A DNA stretch of 64,000 nucleotides, from the NCBI RefSeq assembly GCF_013376475.1, contig NZ_CP045508.1:4066001-4130000 (forward strand). The letters run 5' to 3'. This DNA is from Desulfolutivibrio sulfoxidireducens. Its GTDB lineage: Bacteria; Desulfobacterota; Desulfovibrionia; Desulfovibrionales; Desulfovibrionaceae. The notes below the pieces were generated by a model that had not been told where the DNA came from, made no database searches, and worked only from the letters and a program-made list of their open reading frames with translations. The position numbers and the translations under genes were made by a program. Shown here in pieces: positions 34,436 to 44,999 of this stretch (positions are counted from its first letter, which is position 1; the number at the start of each line of letters is the position of its first letter).

Positions 34436-36289
34436 ATGGATGTCGAACGCCAGGTGATGGACGCGGACATGGTGTGTGTCGGGTTCGGTCCGGCAGTGGG
34501 CGGTTTTCTGACCACGTTGTGTCGCGGGCTGGTGGATGAAAGCGGCGCTCCCGTGGTGGAGAGCGCGGCCATGCCCGGCATGCCGCCCCAGGTGATCTGC
34601 TACGAACGGGCCGACGACATCGGGTTCGGGGTGTCCGGGGTGGTCAGCCGGGCCAGGGGGATACGGGCCTCGTTCCCTGGGTTCGACCCGGTGATGGTGC
34701 CGCTGTGCACCAGGGTGAGGGAAGAACGGGTGGCCTATCTGCTCGATCCGATCGGCGTGAGCCGCAGGCCGAGGATGGTACGCCTGAAGGACCGGGCGAT
34801 ACGGGCGCTGGGGAAGCGGCTGCCGTGGTTCGCCCACGAGGCTGTGGAGCTGCCGTACATTCCGCCGTTTCTGGCCAAGCATGACGGATTTGCATTTTCC
34901 CTGGGCCAGTTCAACCAGTGGGTGGGAGGCGAGATCATGGGCTCGGGGCTGGCCCAGATCTGGCCGTCCACGCCCGTGGCCGGGCCGCTCATCGAGAACG
35001 GCGCCGTGGTTGGCGTCAGGCTGGCGGACCAGGGCGTAGACAAAAAGGGCGCGCCGGACGCCGGGTACATGCCGGGCATGGACGTGCGCGCGCCGCTGAC
35101 CGTGGTCGGGGATGGGCCGGTGGGGCCGGTGGGCCGGGCCATCGATGACGCTTTCGGGATGCCCGCCGGACATCATCGCCGGGAATGGGCCGTGGGCATG
35201 AAGCTGGTGGTGGATCTGCCCGAGGGCTGCGAACTTTCCGAGGGCACGGTGTTGCATACCTTCGGCTATCCCGAGCCGGAAATTTTCGGATTCCTGTATG
35301 TGTTGCCGGACCGGGTGGCCTCGCTGGGCATCTTCGTGCCCTCGTGGTTCGACAACCCGGTACGCACGGCCTACCGCTACCTGCAGCACTGGATGCAGCA
35401 CCCCTACCTGTGGCGGCACCTGAAAGGCGGCCGGCTGCGGTCCTTCGGGGCCAAGAGCCTTTTGGAATCCGGGCGGCGGGGGGAGCCGTTCTTGGTGGGC
35501 AACGGCTATGCGCGCATCGGCGAGGGTTCGGGCTCGACCAACGTGCTCACGGGCTCGGGCGTGGACGAGGCCTGGATGACCGGGGTGCAACTGGCCGAGG
35601 CGGTGCTGGAACTGGCCAAGGCGGGCCGGCCGTACACCAAGGAAAATCTGGAGGCCGCCTACGCGGCCAGACGCCGGGCCTCCTGGGTCGAGGCCGAGGC
35701 CAAGGTGGCCGAGAAGGCCCGCGACGGGTTCACCGAGGGATTTCTGCAGGGGCTTATGGGCATGGGCCTGGCCGGGTTCAGCAAGGGCAAGGTGTACTGG
35801 CCGGGGGTGTCGCGGCGGGTGCATGAGCGCATCCCGAGCCTGGAGACGTATTTTGCGGACCGCATTCCGACGGCCGAGATCGCGCGGATTCGGGCCGAGT
35901 GCGCGCAAAAGGGGCTGTCGCTTCACGACGCCCTCATGGACCGGGTGGGCTGGCCGCCCATCGAATACGACGGCGAGCTTCTGGTGTCGCATCAGGACGC
36001 CCTGCTTCTCGGCGGCAAGGTCCAGGCCAATCCGGGCTACGCCGACCATGTGGTCTTTGCCGACCCCGGGGTCTGCGGCCGGTGCGACACGAAAATCTGT
36101 ATCGAGGCCTGCTCCGGGCAGGCCATCACGGTCAATCCCGAGGGCGGCGCGCCGCTTTTCGACCGGGAAAAGTGCGTCCACTGCGGGGCCTGCCTGTGGA
36201 ACTGCTCCAGGCCGCATCCCCGGAATCCGGAAAAGACCAACGTGGAGTTTCGGGCCGGCTCCGGCGGCCTGCATTCAGTGGAGAACTAG
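34436..36289 (+). CDS. Electron-transfer flavoprotein:quinone oxidoreductase
   Basis: A 617-residue FAD and [4Fe-4S] protein that takes electrons from reduced ETF to the membrane quinone. It opens with an FAD-binding motif (VCVGFGPAVGGFL, a variant of GxGxxG). The C-terminal cluster domain has GVCGRCDTKICIEAC and EKCVHCGACLWNCSRP, which supply the iron-sulfur Cys. The middle region (PSWFDNPVRTAYRYLQHWMQHPYLW; GEGSGSTNVLTGSGVDEAW) matches the ETF-QO quinone and FAD domains. GGAGG precedes the ATG at 34436, emerging straight from repeat copy 2. It precedes etfB and etfA. Confidence 0.9.
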   Translation: MDVERQVMDADMVCVGFGPAVGGFLTTLCRGLVDESGAPVVESAAMPGMPPQVICYERADDIGFGVSGVVSRARGIRASFPGFDPVMVPLCTRVREERVAYLLDPIGVSRRPRMVRLKDRAIRALGKRLPWFAHEAVELPYIPPFLAKHDGFAFSLGQFNQWVGGEIMGSGLAQIWPSTPVAGPLIENGAVVGVRLADQGVDKKGAPDAGYMPGMDVRAPLTVVGDGPVGPVGRAIDDAFGMPAGHHRREWAVGMKLVVDLPEGCELSEGTVLHTFGYPEPEIFGFLYVLPDRVASLGIFVPSWFDNPVRTAYRYLQHWMQHPYLWRHLKGGRLRSFGAKSLLESGRRGEPFLVGNGYARIGEGSGSTNVLTGSGVDEAWMTGVQLAEAVLELAKAGRPYTKENLEAAYAARRRASWVEAEAKVAEKARDGFTEGFLQGLMGMGLAGFSKGKVYWPGVSRRVHERIPSLETYFADRIPTAEIARIRAECAQKGLSLHDALMDRVGWPPIEYDGELLVSHQDALLLGGKVQANPGYADHVVFADPGVCGRCDTKICIEACSGQAITVNPEGGAPLFDREKCVHCGACLWNCSRPHPRNPEKTNVEFRAGSGGLHSVEN

Positions 36290-36364
36290 GACGAGCACGC
36301 CTGTGACGCCCCGGAAAGATGCGGAAGCGACCGGGAGCGGCGAGATGCACAAGGGAGACATGGT

Positions 36365-37174
36365 ATGAGCACGGGATTTCACATCGTGGTGTGCGGCGGC
36401 ATCGTGCCCGATCCGCTGCAGACCCTCGAACCGGTGACCACCCCGGCCGGGCCGGGACTCAAAAACGAGATGATGCTGCCGGCCATTCTCGATCCCTGGG
36501 CCTCCCACGCCCTGTTCGAGGCCGCGCACCTGGCCGGGAAAGTCCCGGACAGCAAGGTGTGGCTGGTGAGCCTGGGCCCCAAGGCCAAGCTGCAGCAGGT
36601 CATGATGTCCGTGGCCCAGAAGGCCCCCTTCGAACTGGTGGTCTGCGACGGCCCGGCCGGGGGCTTCGTGGAGTCGGCGGACGTGGCCGAGGCGTTGGCC
36701 TTGGCCATCGAGGGCATCCCCGGGCTGGACAAATCGCGGCTTCTGGTCTTCGGCGGCTGGCAATCGGCCTCGCGCGGGGCCGGGACCACCTTGCAGACGG
36801 TGGGCGAGCGGCTTGGCGTCACCGAGCAGTTCCAGGGCGTGGACAGGCTGGCCGTGGGACAGGACGGGTCGCTGGAGATCATGGAGCGCGTGGAGGGCGG
36901 CGCCTATCAGGTCTCGGTGTGCCAGGGCGCGCCGGCGGTCCTTGGCTGGGCCACCGGGGAGCTTCCCGAGCCACCGAACAACCCCCAGGTGGGCATGCGG
37001 AACATGCGCCTGATCATGCCCGCCCTGCAAAAGGCCAAACCGGCCAAGGCCGGCATCGAGGGCGTGACCTTCGCCTCGGTGGAATTGCCCAAACAGCGCC
37101 GGGAGACGCGCATCGTCAAGGACACCCCGGCCGAGGACATCGCCAGGGAGATCCTGGCCTGGCTGAACGCCTGA
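36365..37174 (+). CDS. etfB: Electron transfer flavoprotein, beta subunit
   Basis: A 269-residue subunit of ETF. It has NEMMLPAILDPWASHALFEAAHLA, VSLGPKAKLQQVMMSVAQKAP, and the ETF-beta signature region with PNNPQVGMRNMRLIMPALQKAKP. The C-terminal arm carries RETRIVKDTPAEDIAREI. It lies between ETF-QO (75-base gap) and etfA (90-base gap), forming one plus-strand unit with the acyl-CoA dehydrogenase. Confidence 0.92.
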   Translation: MSTGFHIVVCGGIVPDPLQTLEPVTTPAGPGLKNEMMLPAILDPWASHALFEAAHLAGKVPDSKVWLVSLGPKAKLQQVMMSVAQKAPFELVVCDGPAGGFVESADVAEALALAIEGIPGLDKSRLLVFGGWQSASRGAGTTLQTVGERLGVTEQFQGVDRLAVGQDGSLEIMERVEGGAYQVSVCQGAPAVLGWATGELPEPPNNPQVGMRNMRLIMPALQKAKPAKAGIEGVTFASVELPKQRRETRIVKDTPAEDIAREILAWLNA

Positions 37175-37264
37175 TCCGGACCACCGGACCGACGCGACAA
37201 CATCGATTTCCGTGACGATCGGGGGGGAGCGCGCCTCCATCCCCTGATCATCGGAGGCCTATCC

Positions 37265-38284
37265 ATGGAAAAGATTCTTTTTCTCGCCCATACCGAGACC
37301 GACGGCGGGCTGTCCAAGGCCAGCCTGGAGGCGCTCACGGCCGCCAAAACCCTGGCCGGGGAACTCGGCTGCGGCTTCGGCGCGGCCCTTTTCGGCGCGG
37401 ACGTGGCCGACGCGGCCAACGCCCTGGCCGGATGCGGGGCCACGGCCATGTACGGCGCGGCCGGGCAGGCCTTCGGCCAGGCCCGCTACGCCACGGACGC
37501 GGCCGCGATCACGGCGCTTTGCCAGGCGGTCGGGGCCACCATCGTGGTCTGCGCCGACGACTCGCGCCTGTCCCGGGCCGTGCCTGGCGCGGCCCACCGT
37601 TTGGGCGGCCGGGTGGACGCCCACGTCACGGCCCTCGCGGCCAGGGACGGCAAGGCCTTTCTCGTGCGCTGGTACTACCGGCAGCGCATGTCCGCCGAGA
37701 TGACCCGGGAGCAGCGGCCATGGTTCGTGACCGTGTCCGGCGGGGTATTCGAGGCCCATGCCGTAACGCCGGGACAGGCGGCCCTGAGCGTCGTGGACGT
37801 TCCGGACGCGACCTCGCGGACCACGGTCAAGGAAATTCTCACGCCCTCCGCCGACGAGCAGACCATCCGGCCGGACGCGGCGCTTCTGTTCGTGGCCGGC
37901 GCGGGCTGGACCAAGAAGCAGGCCGACGGACAGCCCCATGTGGCCGAGGCCGGGGAGATCATTCTTGGGTTCACCGCCAAGGCCCAGGCCTCGCTTGGCA
38001 GCAGCAAGTCCCTGGTGGACATGGGCGGCGAGGGCCAGGCGATTTTGCCGTTTCTCACCCACCTGCACCAGGTGGGCCAGACCGGGGCCACGCCGCGCCA
38101 TCCCAAAGGCCTGGCCACCTGCTGCCACGGCGAGGAACCGCACGTGGTCGGGTGGCGGTTCATCGGCGAGCGCCGGGCCGTAAACCTGGACGCGAACTGC
38201 GGCTGGGCCCAGGGCAAGTGCGACGTGCTCTACGTGGCCGACGCCTTCGCGGTCATGCGCGCGGTCAATGAGATGCTTGGATAG
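37265..38284 (+). CDS. etfA: Electron transfer flavoprotein, alpha subunit (divergent)
   Basis: A 339-residue ETF alpha subunit. The N-terminal domain (MEKILFLAHTETDGGLSKASLEALTAAKTLA) is normal, and the middle VFEAHAVTPGQAALSVVDVP and GWTKKQADGQPHVAEAGEIIL region matches. The FAD-binding C-terminal domain is unusual: it keeps VGQTG but then has ATPRHPKGLATCCHGEEPHVVGWRF instead of the common GISGAIQHxxG stretch, and ends NLDANCGWAQGKCDVLYVADAFAVM. It may bind FAD differently or contact its special dehydrogenase. It is followed by a terminator. Confidence 0.88.
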   Translation: MEKILFLAHTETDGGLSKASLEALTAAKTLAGELGCGFGAALFGADVADAANALAGCGATAMYGAAGQAFGQARYATDAAAITALCQAVGATIVVCADDSRLSRAVPGAAHRLGGRVDAHVTALAARDGKAFLVRWYYRQRMSAEMTREQRPWFVTVSGGVFEAHAVTPGQAALSVVDVPDATSRTTVKEILTPSADEQTIRPDAALLFVAGAGWTKKQADGQPHVAEAGEIILGFTAKAQASLGSSKSLVDMGGEGQAILPFLTHLHQVGQTGATPRHPKGLATCCHGEEPHVVGWRFIGERRAVNLDANCGWAQGKCDVLYVADAFAVMRAVNEMLG

Positions 38285-38337
38285 CGACGCGCACCGCGCC
38301 GCCGGGTCTTCACGGGGCGAACATCGGGTGAAAGATC

Positions 38338-38373
38338 ACGCGCCGGACGGATGGCCGTCTGGCGCGTTTTTTT
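38338..38373 (+). terminator. Intrinsic terminator of the ACAD-ETF unit
   Basis: ACGCGCCGGACGG and CCGTCTGGCGCGT pair (one G-T) around ATGG, followed by seven T residues. It also marks the 3' border with the convergent mazF-like gene. Confidence 0.85.
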
Positions 38374-38702
38374 CAGGCGAACATCTCCCGCAAGAGGATC
38401 AGCATCCGATCCTGATCCCGGCGGGTCAGGTGCCCCAGCTTTTTTACCAGACGCCTGGCGTCCACAGCCCGCATCTGATCCGGGGCGGCCTCGCCGTCGC
38501 GGCCCTCGAAGCGCAGGCGCAAGCGGAAGGGCAGGTTCCTGACCGTCGAGGTCAGCGGGACCACCAGCACGGTTTTAAGCGAGTCGTTGAGTTCGTTCGG
38601 CGAGACCACGATGACCGGCCGCGTCTTGGCCGTCTCGTGCCCCACGACCGGATCGAAACCCACCAGGAACACGTCGAATCGACGCGGGGTCACCACGTCC
38701 AT
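38373..38702 (-). CDS. MazF/PemK-type toxin
   Basis: A 109-residue PemK/MazF-fold protein, a likely sequence-specific mRNA endonuclease. It starts RRFDVFLVGFDPVVGHETAKTRPVIVVSPNELN with the family's G-x-E-x-x-K-x-R-P-x-V-V core, followed by VLVVPLTSTVRNLPFRL. Its start overlaps the antitoxin gene by 13 bases. MazF toxins are neutralised by the partner made just before them, and this arrangement is the normal order. AGAAGGA lies directly before the ATG. Confidence 0.9.
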   Translation of the reverse strand: MDVVTPRRFDVFLVGFDPVVGHETAKTRPVIVVSPNELNDSLKTVLVVPLTSTVRNLPFRLRLRFEGRDGEAAPDQMRAVDARRLVKKLGHLTRRDQDRMLILLREMFA

Positions 38703-38932
38703 TCCTTCTCGTCCCAGTCCGTCGCAGGCGCTCCGGGAAGCGGTTCCAGCGTGGACGCCGCGGCCCTGGCGGCCTCGGCCCATCCCTGCCGGGGCACACT
38801 GGAGGGCGTGAGCACCAACTCGCCGCCTTCCAGGCGCAATTCCAGGCTTGACGGAGAACCGAGTTCCTCCAGCACTGCCTTGGGGATGCGAATCCCCCTG
38901 CTGTTGCCGACAGACACAATGGTGGCGCGCAT
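38690..38932 (-). CDS. MazE/AbrB-type antitoxin
   Basis: An 80-residue antitoxin with an N-terminal SpoVT/AbrB DNA-binding fold (VSVGNSRGIRIPKAVLEEL) and an acidic, flexible C-terminus (DWDEKEWTW) of the kind that wraps the toxin. GGGAG precedes the ATG. It probably represses the pair through the palindrome at 38974-38992, which overlaps the promoter. Confidence 0.88.
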   Translation of the reverse strand: MRATIVSVGNSRGIRIPKAVLEELGSPSSLELRLEGGELVLTPSSVPRQGWAEAARAAASTLEPLPGAPATDWDEKEWTW

Positions 38933-38973
38933 GGCGATCTCCCGGGAGGCGGACCTTTGCCCGGCCCGACAAC

Positions 38974-39010
38974 GTGATTACATCGTAAGCACTTCAGCGG
39001 GCGGCGTCAA
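38974..39010 (-). promoter_or_regulatory. Promoter with overlapping operator for the mazE-mazF pair
   Basis: On minus, TTGACG (39010-39005), 17 bases, TACGAT (38987-38982). Over the -10 lies GTGATTAC-ATC-GTAAGCAC (38974-38992), an inverted repeat with 7 of 8 matches in the arms, a likely MazE/AbrB operator. Confidence 0.6.
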
Positions 39011-39026
39011 CCCGCCCAAGGGCGCA

Positions 39027-41312
<2,286 letters not shown>

Positions 41313-41778
41313 GGCGTCCTTTTTCGGATGCGGCCGCAGCCGGCTCCCGATTCACGCGACACGGCGGGGCCAGCCGCATGGCCCGGATTTATCGGCCTGA
41401 AGCGGCGTTGGCCAAAAAAGGCGCCGCTTGAACGCGTATCGAATATAGGGACTAGTGCCTATTGTGTGTAAGCCGAAACGAACCCGCGCGCAATACGGAT
41501 CGCCCGCTTACGCGTCAAAAAGGCGGGAGGGTTCCCGGCGGGTCCTGGGGGCGGAAGCGGGCGGGCCGCTGGGCTGGGCAGCCTCTCCATCCTCCCCGCC
41601 CGGACGGGCGAAACGGCGCGCCCCGGCCCCCTACGGCGCTGCCGGAACAGGAGGATTTTGGTCGAGGCAGCCGCCAGCCGCAATCCGGGGGCTCGGCCGG
41701 GATGTTCGGGAACGGCAGGCCAGCCGCCACCCGGGGAGCGCCGCCGGGGATGTCTGGGAGAAACGCTGTTTCGGCCGG
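41313..41778. other. Gene-free stretch between hybrid kinase and methyltransferase
   Basis: No protein-like reading frame, tRNA fold or repeat family member is visible in these 466 bases. Frames on both strands are open only because of high GC and read as Pro/Arg/Gly-rich sequence. It must hold the hybrid-kinase promoter. Confidence 0.4.
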
Positions 41779-42240
41779 TCAGCCGGTCAGGCCCGGAACC
41801 ACCCCGCCCACCCTGGCCCGGTAGGCCCGGTAGGTCTCGCCGAACGTGGATTCCAGCCAAACCTCCTCGTGGCGGATGGCCAGGCGATAGACAAAGGCGG
41901 TGAAAAGCGGCGCGGTGAGCACCAAAAAGCCGCCGGCCAGAAGTGAGACCCCGGGGATGATGCACACCACCCAGGCCGCGTACATGGGATGGCGCAGCAC
42001 GGCGTAGATGCCGCCCGTTTCCAGGCGGCTCGTGTCATAGGACTGGTACAGGCGCATGATGGCCGCCGCGTAGATGGCGATGCCCAGGAGCACAAGCGCG
42101 GTCCCGACGGGACGCACGGGCAGGTATTTGACGTAGGGCCGGGCCACAGCGGCAAAAAGCAGTTCGTCGTATAAAAAGGCCAGCTTGGTGTAGCACAGGG
42201 AGGCCCGGTACAGGGCCGTTCCCGCTCCCCATCGATTCAT
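41779..42240 (-). CDS. Isoprenylcysteine methyltransferase-family membrane protein
   Basis: A 153-residue integral membrane protein with about four hydrophobic segments. The C-terminal ICMT/PEMT pattern is visible: GGIYAVLRHPMYAAWV and the conserved RHEEVWLESTFGETYRAYRARV. Bacterial members are poorly characterised methyltransferases acting on lipids or other small molecules in the membrane; the substrate is unknown. GGAGG lies before the ATG at 42240. It stands alone between two gaps. Confidence 0.78.
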   Translation of the reverse strand: MNRWGAGTALYRASLCYTKLAFLYDELLFAAVARPYVKYLPVRPVGTALVLLGIAIYAAAIMRLYQSYDTSRLETGGIYAVLRHPMYAAWVVCIIPGVSLLAGGFLVLTAPLFTAFVYRLAIRHEEVWLESTFGETYRAYRARVGGVVPGLTG

Positions 42241-42441
42241 GGTTTGCCTCCGGTCCTTGATATGTGAAATTTATCACTATCAAAACCGGGACGTCAAGCC
42301 GTCGCGGCGGGGCACACCCGGCATCGTGTCGCGGTTTGTTAAGGCTGTCGCAACACAGGGTCTCCGGCCGCCTTCGGTGGGCCTTTCAGGCACACGAAGC
42401 CGGCACGGCGCGGCATGACGGGATTCCACCAAAACTCCCAC

Positions 42442-43341
42442 TCACGCGCGGATGTCAGTCGTGGCGCGTAGTGGCAGGCCGGGCAGGGCCGTGATTTTGA
42501 AATCCTTGAGCGAGACCTGGCTCTCCCATTGCGGCAACCTGCCGCCGGGTCCCTCTATCCGCACGAGGGGAGGCACATGGTCCGCAAGTCCATTGATTTT
42601 GGCCCACAGTGTCGTATCACCCCAGAATTTGGGTGGCGTCTCGGCGGCAGCCACTGACCTGATAATCTCGCACGGTATTTCGCAACCGGCCCGGATCGCC
42701 GCGAGGGCAAGGCCTTCGAGCCTCCCCAAACCGGTCAGCGGGTCGGGTTGTTCCTGGAGCCATCGTGTTGCCGCCGCCGGAAGCCAGAGGAAAGGCGGAT
42801 CGGCCATTTCCGACAATTCAGTGAGCAAAGCGGCATCCTGTGTTGCAAAGGCCGTGTCCACAACAGTTGCAAACCTGAATTGCTCGTCTGTGACGGGACG
42901 CCTTCCGGTATAAAGCGACGCAAATTGTTCAGGATGCAGTTGTCCGAGTCCATGGAATGGCTCGATCCCCGGGAATGCGTCAACACAGACGAGTTCCGCT
43001 TCCTTTTTTCCTGTATGAACTAGGCACGTGAGGATATGTGCAAGCATGGACTGGTCAAAAAGACACGCGTCGAACCACAGTACTATACGTCCACTGGATG
43101 CTGCTTCAATAAGCCTCTGATACTGATCGTGGAGTACTTTTAGAATGGAGTCCCGGTCCATACCTCCTGCGGTGAGCTCCTCCAAAAACAGCGCACGGGC
43201 GTTGAGAGTATTTTCACTTGGCCAACCCGGCTGCCGGGGACCATCATAGAGAATATCATGCCAGACGAAGATTTCTCCTGGAAGACCGGCCTTTGCCAAG
43301 CTTGCGCCCGCGATGTCGCCGCTCGTGATGTGCGTTATCAT
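42442..43341 (-). CDS. DUF1835/DUF3658 protein
   Basis: A 299-residue cytosolic protein starting THITSGDIAGASLAKAGLPGEIFVWHDILYDGP, the DUF1835 N-terminal pattern, followed by RIVLWFDACLFDQSMLAHIL and a DUF3658-like C-terminal half. Function unknown. The ATG at 43341 lacks a clear ribosome site; a TTG two codons upstream is an alternative. Its base composition is less GC-rich than neighbouring genes, which suggests more recent acquisition. It lies immediately downstream of the tandem repeat array at the aroC 3' end. Confidence 0.72.
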   Translation of the reverse strand: MITHITSGDIAGASLAKAGLPGEIFVWHDILYDGPRQPGWPSENTLNARALFLEELTAGGMDRDSILKVLHDQYQRLIEAASSGRIVLWFDACLFDQSMLAHILTCLVHTGKKEAELVCVDAFPGIEPFHGLGQLHPEQFASLYTGRRPVTDEQFRFATVVDTAFATQDAALLTELSEMADPPFLWLPAAATRWLQEQPDPLTGLGRLEGLALAAIRAGCEIPCEIIRSVAAAETPPKFWGDTTLWAKINGLADHVPPLVRIEGPGGRLPQWESQVSLKDFKITALPGLPLRATTDIRA

Positions 43342-43348
43342 GCTCAAC

Positions 43349-43734
43349 TCTCACAAAAAAACACAGGCTGTGTTTTTCCCTGCCCTCAACCCATACGCCG
43401 CCGCATCAAGACGAAGTCGGCCAAAGCCGGAAGGACCATGGCCCATCATAAAAAACACAGGATGTGTTTTTCCCTTCCCTCAACCCATGCGCCGCTGCAA
43501 AAGGACGAAGTCCGCCAAAGTCAGAAGGACCATGGCCCATCACAAAAAACACAGAATGTGTTTTTCCCTTCCCTCAACCCATGCGCCGCTGCAAAAGGAC
43601 GAAGTCCGCCAAAGCCGGAAGGACCATGGCCCATCACAAAAAACACAGGATGTGTTTTTCCCTTCCCTCAACCCATGCGCCGCTGCAAAAGGACGAAGTC
43701 CGCCAAAGTCAGAAGGACCATGGCCTTTAAGACC
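43349..43734. repeat. Four tandem 94-base repeats derived from the 3' end of aroC
   Basis: Units repeat every 94 bases: CCATGG boundaries are at 43436, 43530, 43624 and 43718. Each contains the last 17 codons of aroC (MVLxxLADFVLLQRRMG and stop, read on minus) followed by an intrinsic terminator. The unit nearest aroC is the real gene end; the other three are copies. Units alternate between AAAGCCGG (1, 3) and AAAGTCAG (2, 4), and the outermost unit has the most changes. The terminators (AAAAACACA, 3 bases, TGTGTTTTT) are at 43357-43377, 43451-43471, 43545-43565 and 43639-43659. Confidence 0.92.
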
Positions 43735-44726
43735 GGCACGATGCGCGGGATGGCGCTGCGGTCGTGGCGGCCGCCGACAACGATGGTGGCCGGGTTGCCG
43801 TCCGTATCGACCGTGGCTTGGGGAAGACCGATGGAGGGAATGGGCTTGACCGCCGCCCGGACCACGATGGGCGCGCCGCACGAAATGCCGCCCAGGATGC
43901 CCCCGGCGTTGTTGGACACCGGGGGCGTCCCGGCCGGGACCAGGGGGTCGTTGTTCTCCGACCCGGTCATCCTGGCCGCCGCGAATCCCGACCCGATCTC
44001 CACGCCCTTGACCGCGCCCACACCCATAAGGGCAAAGGCCAGCCGGGCGTCCAGCTTGTCGAAAACCGGCTCCCCGAGCCCGGCGGGCACGCCCGTGGCC
44101 ACCACCTCCACGACGCCGCCCAGGCTGTCCCCGGCGGCCACGGCCTCGCGCGCCCGGGCCGTAAACGCCGGGACGGCCTCGGCCGAGGCCGCGAAAAAGG
44201 GCCGGTCCCAGACCCTTTCCGGGTCCTCGACCGGGGACGCGATGCCGCCGAACTCCACAGTGTAGGCCGTCACGGCGATGCCGCAGGCGGCCAGAAGCTC
44301 CTGGGCCACGGCCCCGCCGGCCACCCGGCAGACCGTTTCCCGGGCCGAGGACCGGCCGCCGCCACGGTGGTCGCGCCGGCCGTACTTGGCCCGGTAGGCG
44401 ATGTCCGCGTGGCCCGGCCGGAAAAGATTTTTCAGGGCGTCGTAGTCCGAAGAGCGCTGGCAGGTGTTTTCGATGCCAAACCCGATGGGCGTGCCCGTGG
44501 TCACACCCTCGAACACCCCGGAGAGCAGACGCACCAGGTCCGGCTCCTTGCGCGGGGTGGAGATCGGGCTCCCGCCGGGCTTTCGCCGGTCCAGCTCGCG
44601 CTGGATCATGGCCTCGTCAAGCGGGATGCCCGGCGGACAGCCGTCCACCACCCCGCCCAGAGCCGGGCCGTGGGATTCGCCGAAGGTGGTCAGCCGAAAA
44701 AGCCGTCCGAAGGTGTTGCCGCTCAT
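43668..44726 (-). CDS. aroC: Chorismate synthase
   Basis: A 352-residue enzyme forming chorismate from EPSP with reduced FMN, the last step of the shikimate path. It has SGNTFGRLFRLTTFGESHGPALGGVVDGCPPG, RPGHADIAYRAKYGRRDHRGGGRSSARET, EIGSGFAAARMTGSENND and the late GRHDRSAIPRIVPVLKAM. The ATG at 44726 gives the usual family start MSGNTFG; an ATG three codons earlier is possible. Its last 17 codons and terminator are repeated three more times downstream. Repeat copy 3 lies directly upstream. Confidence 0.96.
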   Translation of the reverse strand: MSGNTFGRLFRLTTFGESHGPALGGVVDGCPPGIPLDEAMIQRELDRRKPGGSPISTPRKEPDLVRLLSGVFEGVTTGTPIGFGIENTCQRSSDYDALKNLFRPGHADIAYRAKYGRRDHRGGGRSSARETVCRVAGGAVAQELLAACGIAVTAYTVEFGGIASPVEDPERVWDRPFFAASAEAVPAFTARAREAVAAGDSLGGVVEVVATGVPAGLGEPVFDKLDARLAFALMGVGAVKGVEIGSGFAAARMTGSENNDPLVPAGTPPVSNNAGGILGGISCGAPIVVRAAVKPIPSIGLPQATVDTDGNPATIVVGGRHDRSAIPRIVPVLKAMVLLTLADFVLLQRRMG

Positions 44727-44741
44727 ATTCCTCATACCTCA

Positions 44742-44985
44742 TCGGGGCTGCCGCCCCGAACCCCGCATCGGGGCGTCGCCCCGAACCCCGCCCGGGGGAA
44801 ATCATTTCCCCCGGACCCCCTGATTTCCGGGCGGGCGTCCCGGTCGCGTCGCGCCCGGGACGCCCGCCCGGAAGCCAAGGGTACGGAGGGACTGGTCTCT
44901 CCCGAGCGCGGACGCGAAGCGCGCCGAAATTTTCGAAGGGGGGGTCCAGGGGGGAAACCTTTTAAAAAAGGTTTCCCCCCTGGCC
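44742..44985. repeat. Composite intergenic repeat, copy 3
   Basis: Between purN and aroC. On plus: two GGGGCxxxGCCCC stems, block A (CGGGGGAAATCATTTCCCCC then GGACCCCCTGA), palindrome P1 (44826-44872, 18-base perfect arms TCCGGGCGGGCGTCCCGG around an 11-base loop), a linker with GGGTACGGAGGGACTGG and GAGCGCGGACGCGAAGCGCG, and a terminal hairpin (44946-44983, CCAGGGGGGAAACC...GGTTTCCCCCCTGG). It is closest in layout to copy 2. Confidence 0.8.
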
Positions 44986-44999
44986 TCGTCACACCGCCG

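Noticed and set aside
41459-41965. A 168-codon frame on minus between methyltransferase and hybrid kinase
   Set aside because: It overlaps the methyltransferase in another frame and is low-complexity Arg/Gly/Pro sequence.
43349-43734. Tandem repeats considered as a CRISPR array
   Set aside because: Units are contiguous 94-base duplicates of the aroC end without unique spacers, and no cas genes are nearby.
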